Made by a program: the position numbers and the translations under genes
In this document: in pieces, positions 22,130 to 24,807 of the stretch
How positions within the stretch are numbered: position 1 is the stretch's first letter
Layout of the letters: each line of letters begins with the position of its first letter
From: Spongospora subterranea
Taxonomy: Eukaryota > Endomyxa > Phytomyxea > Plasmodiophorida > Plasmodiophoridae
Assembly (NCBI GenBank): GCA_900404475.1
Contig: OUQQ01000275.1
Span: 1-24,807 of the forward strand
Direction: 5' to 3'
DNA: 24,807 bases
The notes under the pieces: model-generated
Database searches by the model: none
Told to the model about the DNA's origin: nothing
Seen by the model: the letters and a program-made list of their open reading frames with translations, nothing else

Positions 22130-23278
22130 ATGGCCCCCAGTGTGATCATCATCTCGATCCTAATTGCAGGAGCTTATGCAAATCACTTCATCGACTTCAT
22201 CCATACCCAAGCCAATCTAATATTGCAGGATTCTAAAGCTGATTACTGCCCTTTTACTGATGGATCGATTACCCGTGACCGAAATCGGTTGTTTATTCAG
22301 CTCGACCAGGTCCTGCTGTTCAAAAGCCAATTTACAAGTCATCCGTCGGTGAAACAAATGGCCAAACTTCATTCAAAGTCCTGGAACGACGTCGTAAAAC
22401 AGATTCGGATTCTCGATGATCATCTCAAGCCGAAGTCTGCTGGCAGCGATGGAGTTCTTGATGAGCAGCGCGGCGACAGCAATGACTCCGCATTATCATC
22501 AATGATGACCTTGCTAGAACTGTATGATAGGAATGTGGACCTCGCCGTTCACTGTCTCGCCGTCCTTCTTACGAGGTTCCCCACCAACCCCGAAGAGTTT
22601 CTTGACATATCAGATTTTCCTGAAGACGACGATGACGTTAATCGACCTTTCTCTATCCTGCCTTATCTTCTGTTTCTGGAATCCAGACATTATATCAAAT
22701 CCCATTCTGACTATTATCAACAGCAATTCAAAGATTTCTATTCTGATTTCAATGTTCCCCAGTTGAAATCTCTTGGAAGCGACAAGGCTCGAACAAAACA
22801 GGATCTGGTGCAAGCAATTCTTGGCGATACCAGGCTCCGTATAATTGAACTTCCGGTGCTCCTTAGTGGTACTGTCACAAACATGGTTGTTGAATGGGTC
22901 GAGAAACGCCGATCAGATTACGGCATCTCGTCGCATACAACTGTGAATCTTCTGGCGTATCTGTCTGGTCTTTCTACAGCAGAGAAGAAGTGTCTAGGAT
23001 CAGGTTCCTGTTCTTCTGAACAAGGCACCCTTTCTTCCGCTAGTACATTTCCACGTTCGCCATCATTAGCTTCGTTATCATCATCGAAGGTCAATGTCAA
23101 AATGCGATCGTTGGCGTCGGAACCGAATCTCAATTACAAGGCCCCCCGTTCTCCTAGACTGCCGTTATCTCCTCAAAGTCAACACCAGAAGAAGGCTTGT
23201 CGCAAAACTGCTCATTCATACGAATCCCTGGAGGATCTGGTCAATTTATCTCAACCTGAGGCGAACACAGTCAATTAA
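22130..23278 (+). CDS. Single-exon protein with N-terminal signal sequence, unknown function
   Basis: This is an intact 382-codon frame with ATG in good context (gaacgccATGG). Residues 1-17 (VIIISILIAGAYA) form a signal peptide, with likely cleavage after A17, or a signal anchor. The rest (about 20-270) is mainly helical and charged, with an acidic DFPEDDDDVN and no obvious second membrane helix. The last 110 residues are rich in Ser/Pro with repeated S-L motifs: RSPSLASLSSS, RSLASEPNL, RSPRLPLSP and SYESLEDLVNL. RSLASEPNL resembles phospho-dependent 14-3-3 sites, which would be cytosolic and would conflict with a fully secreted protein. There are only five or so cysteines. I recognise no family. 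It is intronless, unlike its neighbours, which could mean a retro-copy or a lineage-specific gene. Confidence 0.8.
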   Translation: MAPSVIIISILIAGAYANHFIDFIHTQANLILQDSKADYCPFTDGSITRDRNRLFIQLDQVLLFKSQFTSHPSVKQMAKLHSKSWNDVVKQIRILDDHLKPKSAGSDGVLDEQRGDSNDSALSSMMTLLELYDRNVDLAVHCLAVLLTRFPTNPEEFLDISDFPEDDDDVNRPFSILPYLLFLESRHYIKSHSDYYQQQFKDFYSDFNVPQLKSLGSDKARTKQDLVQAILGDTRLRIIELPVLLSGTVTNMVVEWVEKRRSDYGISSHTTVNLLAYLSGLSTAEKKCLGSGSCSSEQGTLSSASTFPRSPSLASLSSSKVNVKMRSLASEPNLNYKAPRSPRLPLSPQSQHQKKACRKTAHSYESLEDLVNLSQPEANTVN

Positions 23279-23460
23279 TCCCACTTCATAGCCGACATTA
23301 GCAAAAATCACGATCAATACATTCTTTAATTGCCAAAACTTAAATACGTCAATTAAAACATTCTGAGTACTAGAATCTCGTACTGAGTAAACGGCGGAAC
23401 TGGCGACGACATTATCGATTAAATCGTGGTGATATCGGTAAAACATTCGAATAACCTGTT
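23279..23460. other. Intergenic, 3' flank of the signal-sequence gene
   Basis: AT-rich sequence here holds the likely polyadenylation region and leads into the mariner relic. Nothing else is visible. Confidence 0.45.
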
Positions 23461-23900
23461 CTATTCGATCCGGGCACCGCCGGCGATATGTGTGGCATCG
23501 ACCGAGCAAAACGCCGAACATTGCAAAGAATGAGAGGACTTGTCCAAGTCATTGTAATGGTTCCGACAATCGCAGAGAATTGGAATGGAGTGAGGGATAT
23601 GGGTAACTGACAACACAAAAGCGGACGGCCGCCGTTGCGGTTCAGGCTCTCCACCAGCCAAGTGGAATGTTATGGTCGCCGCACTCATGTAGAACCATTT
23701 CTCGTCCACGTGAACGACGTCGTACATGTCCTAATAGCTAGTGGCCGCCGATTGCAACATCAACAAGCCGACCTTCGGTCGGGAGATTTTGTTCAGCACA
23801 GTCAGTAGTGGTTTCATCGAATTGCAATGTCGGCGAATTGCTCAAGTTTTGACTCGTCTAGCCAAGGTGGGACGCGAAACCCAGTTGCCTCCGCCATTTC
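23461..23900 (-). pseudogene. Mariner/Tc1-type transposase relic
   Basis: Minus-strand MYDVVHVDEKWFYM (about 23727-23686) is the first catalytic block of an IS630/Tc1/mariner transposase, in which D of DEKW is the first acid of the triad. Upstream, to about 23850, an in-phase trace (KPLLTVLNKISRPK with a stop before MYDVV) matches the linker usually seen before that block. Downstream the reading runs into GGEPEPQRR and then loses the family pattern. No second or third catalytic acid can be found. The copy has stops and frame changes and cannot be functional. The wording MYDVVHVDEKWFYM resembles oomycete-type mariner copies. Confidence 0.75.
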
Positions 23901-24345
23901 AACGAACAGAAGAGCGACGAATTAAGCGGTACGGATAGCCGGGTGGTAGAAATTCCCTGGAAACTGGATCTTAGCGCTCCCTCAGCTAGTTGCTGCCTTT
24001 GGCGACAGATAATCCAGGAACGTCAGCCTATGCGCCCATTTCGTTGCTTCGTCAAAAGCGATTGATATCTTGCCTGGCGCTGTTCGTTTGTCAATACTGC
24101 ATGCATGTTTGCTAGCAGAACCGACTATTATTATCTGAGCGATGGGCGGGATACTCGGGTGACTTTGGATAGTGTGTTCCTCCTGTCAACGGGAATGATG
24201 GAGCTGGAACCTTGGTGGTTTCTGAAAGGGCATGCAAAACAGCCGTTTTTCGTATGTTTTGCGATTCGACAAAATTAGACGCCATGAAAAGACCTACAGA
24301 GTTATCCCTCGATTTAAATGACACCTAATTATCCTAGCACGTCCT
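23901..24345. other. Decayed transposon flank
   Basis: No gene is visible. At 24304-24323 tatccctcgatttaaatgac resembles the right terminal repeat of the adjacent MITE (tccctcgatttagtgac). It may be an end of the mariner relic or of another related element. Confidence 0.4.
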
Positions 24346-24603
24346 GTCACTAAATCAAGGATGTCACTATGTAAGAGTCCGCCATCAACTTTGCGAGTTT
24401 TTGTCCTATGAAAGCTGAAAAAAGCTCAAATCGATGGGAAATTCGGCGTTCTGCGCAACACTTTCTGCGAGGAAAAAAGTTCGGGAATCTCTTCGTCCAC
24501 CAAAACATTTCATGACCACAACTACGTGGACGTTGCTCTACAGTCAGCGTAGAAACACTTCGCTACACTATAGTGTATCTGTATAGTCCCTCGATTTAGT
24601 GAC
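24346..24603. mobile_element. ~258-bp MITE with terminal inverted repeats
   Basis: gtcactaaatcaagga at 24346-24361 is the inverted counterpart of tccctcgatttagtgac at 24587-24603, matching at 14 of 16 bases. The interior has no coding capacity and includes a palindrome acactatagtgt (24566-24577). Similar ends lie close to a mariner transposase relic, suggesting a mariner-derived MITE. Confidence 0.65.
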
Positions 24604-24807
24604 TTTGACTGTGATGGCTTCAAGGTGTCGGTAGTGACAGGGAGGTCTCACTACCCTGGTGGTAAACTTGTCCGCTGAAAATAGTACTACAGTACGGGAC
24701 ACCTTAACTCGACAATGTTTGTATGGGGCTCGCGGAGTTTTGTAATGGCCAAAGACACATCAATGCAGAATGAAAAGCAGCTCTATTTTCGGGTAAATCT
24801 CGTCGAG
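24604..24807. other. Right-edge stretch without features
   Basis: I see no coding frame of note, repeat or RNA gene in the last 204 bp. Confidence 0.4.

Overview
This is a eukaryotic nuclear contig. Coding regions are split by many short GT-AG introns, typically 44-68 bp, with acceptors such as ttttcag or tttttag. There are no bacterial-style operons. I rebuilt gene models by hand by joining exons so that splice signals and reading phase agree. Five genes have recognisable relatives: a PSTAIRE cyclin-dependent kinase, a CEP135/Bld10-like centriole protein, TMEM260, a PSME3IP1 (FAM192A/NIP30)-like nuclear protein and NDUFAF6. CEP135 implies centrioles or basal bodies, so the organism, or its recent ancestor, builds cilia or zoospores. 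The kinase's [19 protein letters not shown] stretch resembles stramenopile and alveolate kinases, and the mariner and pogo transposase relics resemble those common in oomycetes. My best guess is a stramenopile, perhaps an oomycete relative, but this is an inference and not a proof.

Layout. Positions 1-4.7 kb hold no gene I can support. They contain a probable hAT transposon terminus at the left edge, two foldback (long inverted repeat) elements, and a decayed pogo-like transposase fragment duplicated in tandem. Positions 4.7-6.4 kb hold the CDK gene (+), which carries a 334-bp duplication joined by a single N and looks like an assembly artefact. Positions 7.0-12.4 kb hold the 28-exon CEP135-like gene (+). 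TMEM260 follows convergently on the minus strand (12.7-14.9 kb). The PSME3IP1-like gene (15.9-16.9 kb, +) is followed by a ~49-bp minisatellite that runs up to NDUFAF6 (17.2-18.5 kb, +).

Positions 18.8-19.8 kb encode a low-complexity Gln/His/Ser/Pro protein (+). A previously hidden nine-exon minus-strand gene of unknown function lies at 20.0-21.4 kb, and all its exons join in phase. A single-exon gene with an N-terminal signal sequence lies at 22.1-23.3 kb (+). The last 1.5 kb holds a decayed mariner-type transposase and a ~258-bp MITE with terminal inverted repeats.

The genes are ordinary housekeeping neighbours (cell cycle, centriole, ER glycosylation, proteasome regulation, complex I assembly) without an evident shared pathway. 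CDK and CEP135 lie side by side and both relate to division and centriole biology, but I would not read that as a functional cluster. I found no convincing new defence or mobile system. The most useful new items are the unrecognised multi-exon minus-strand gene, the two lineage-specific proteins, the foldback elements and the minisatellite.
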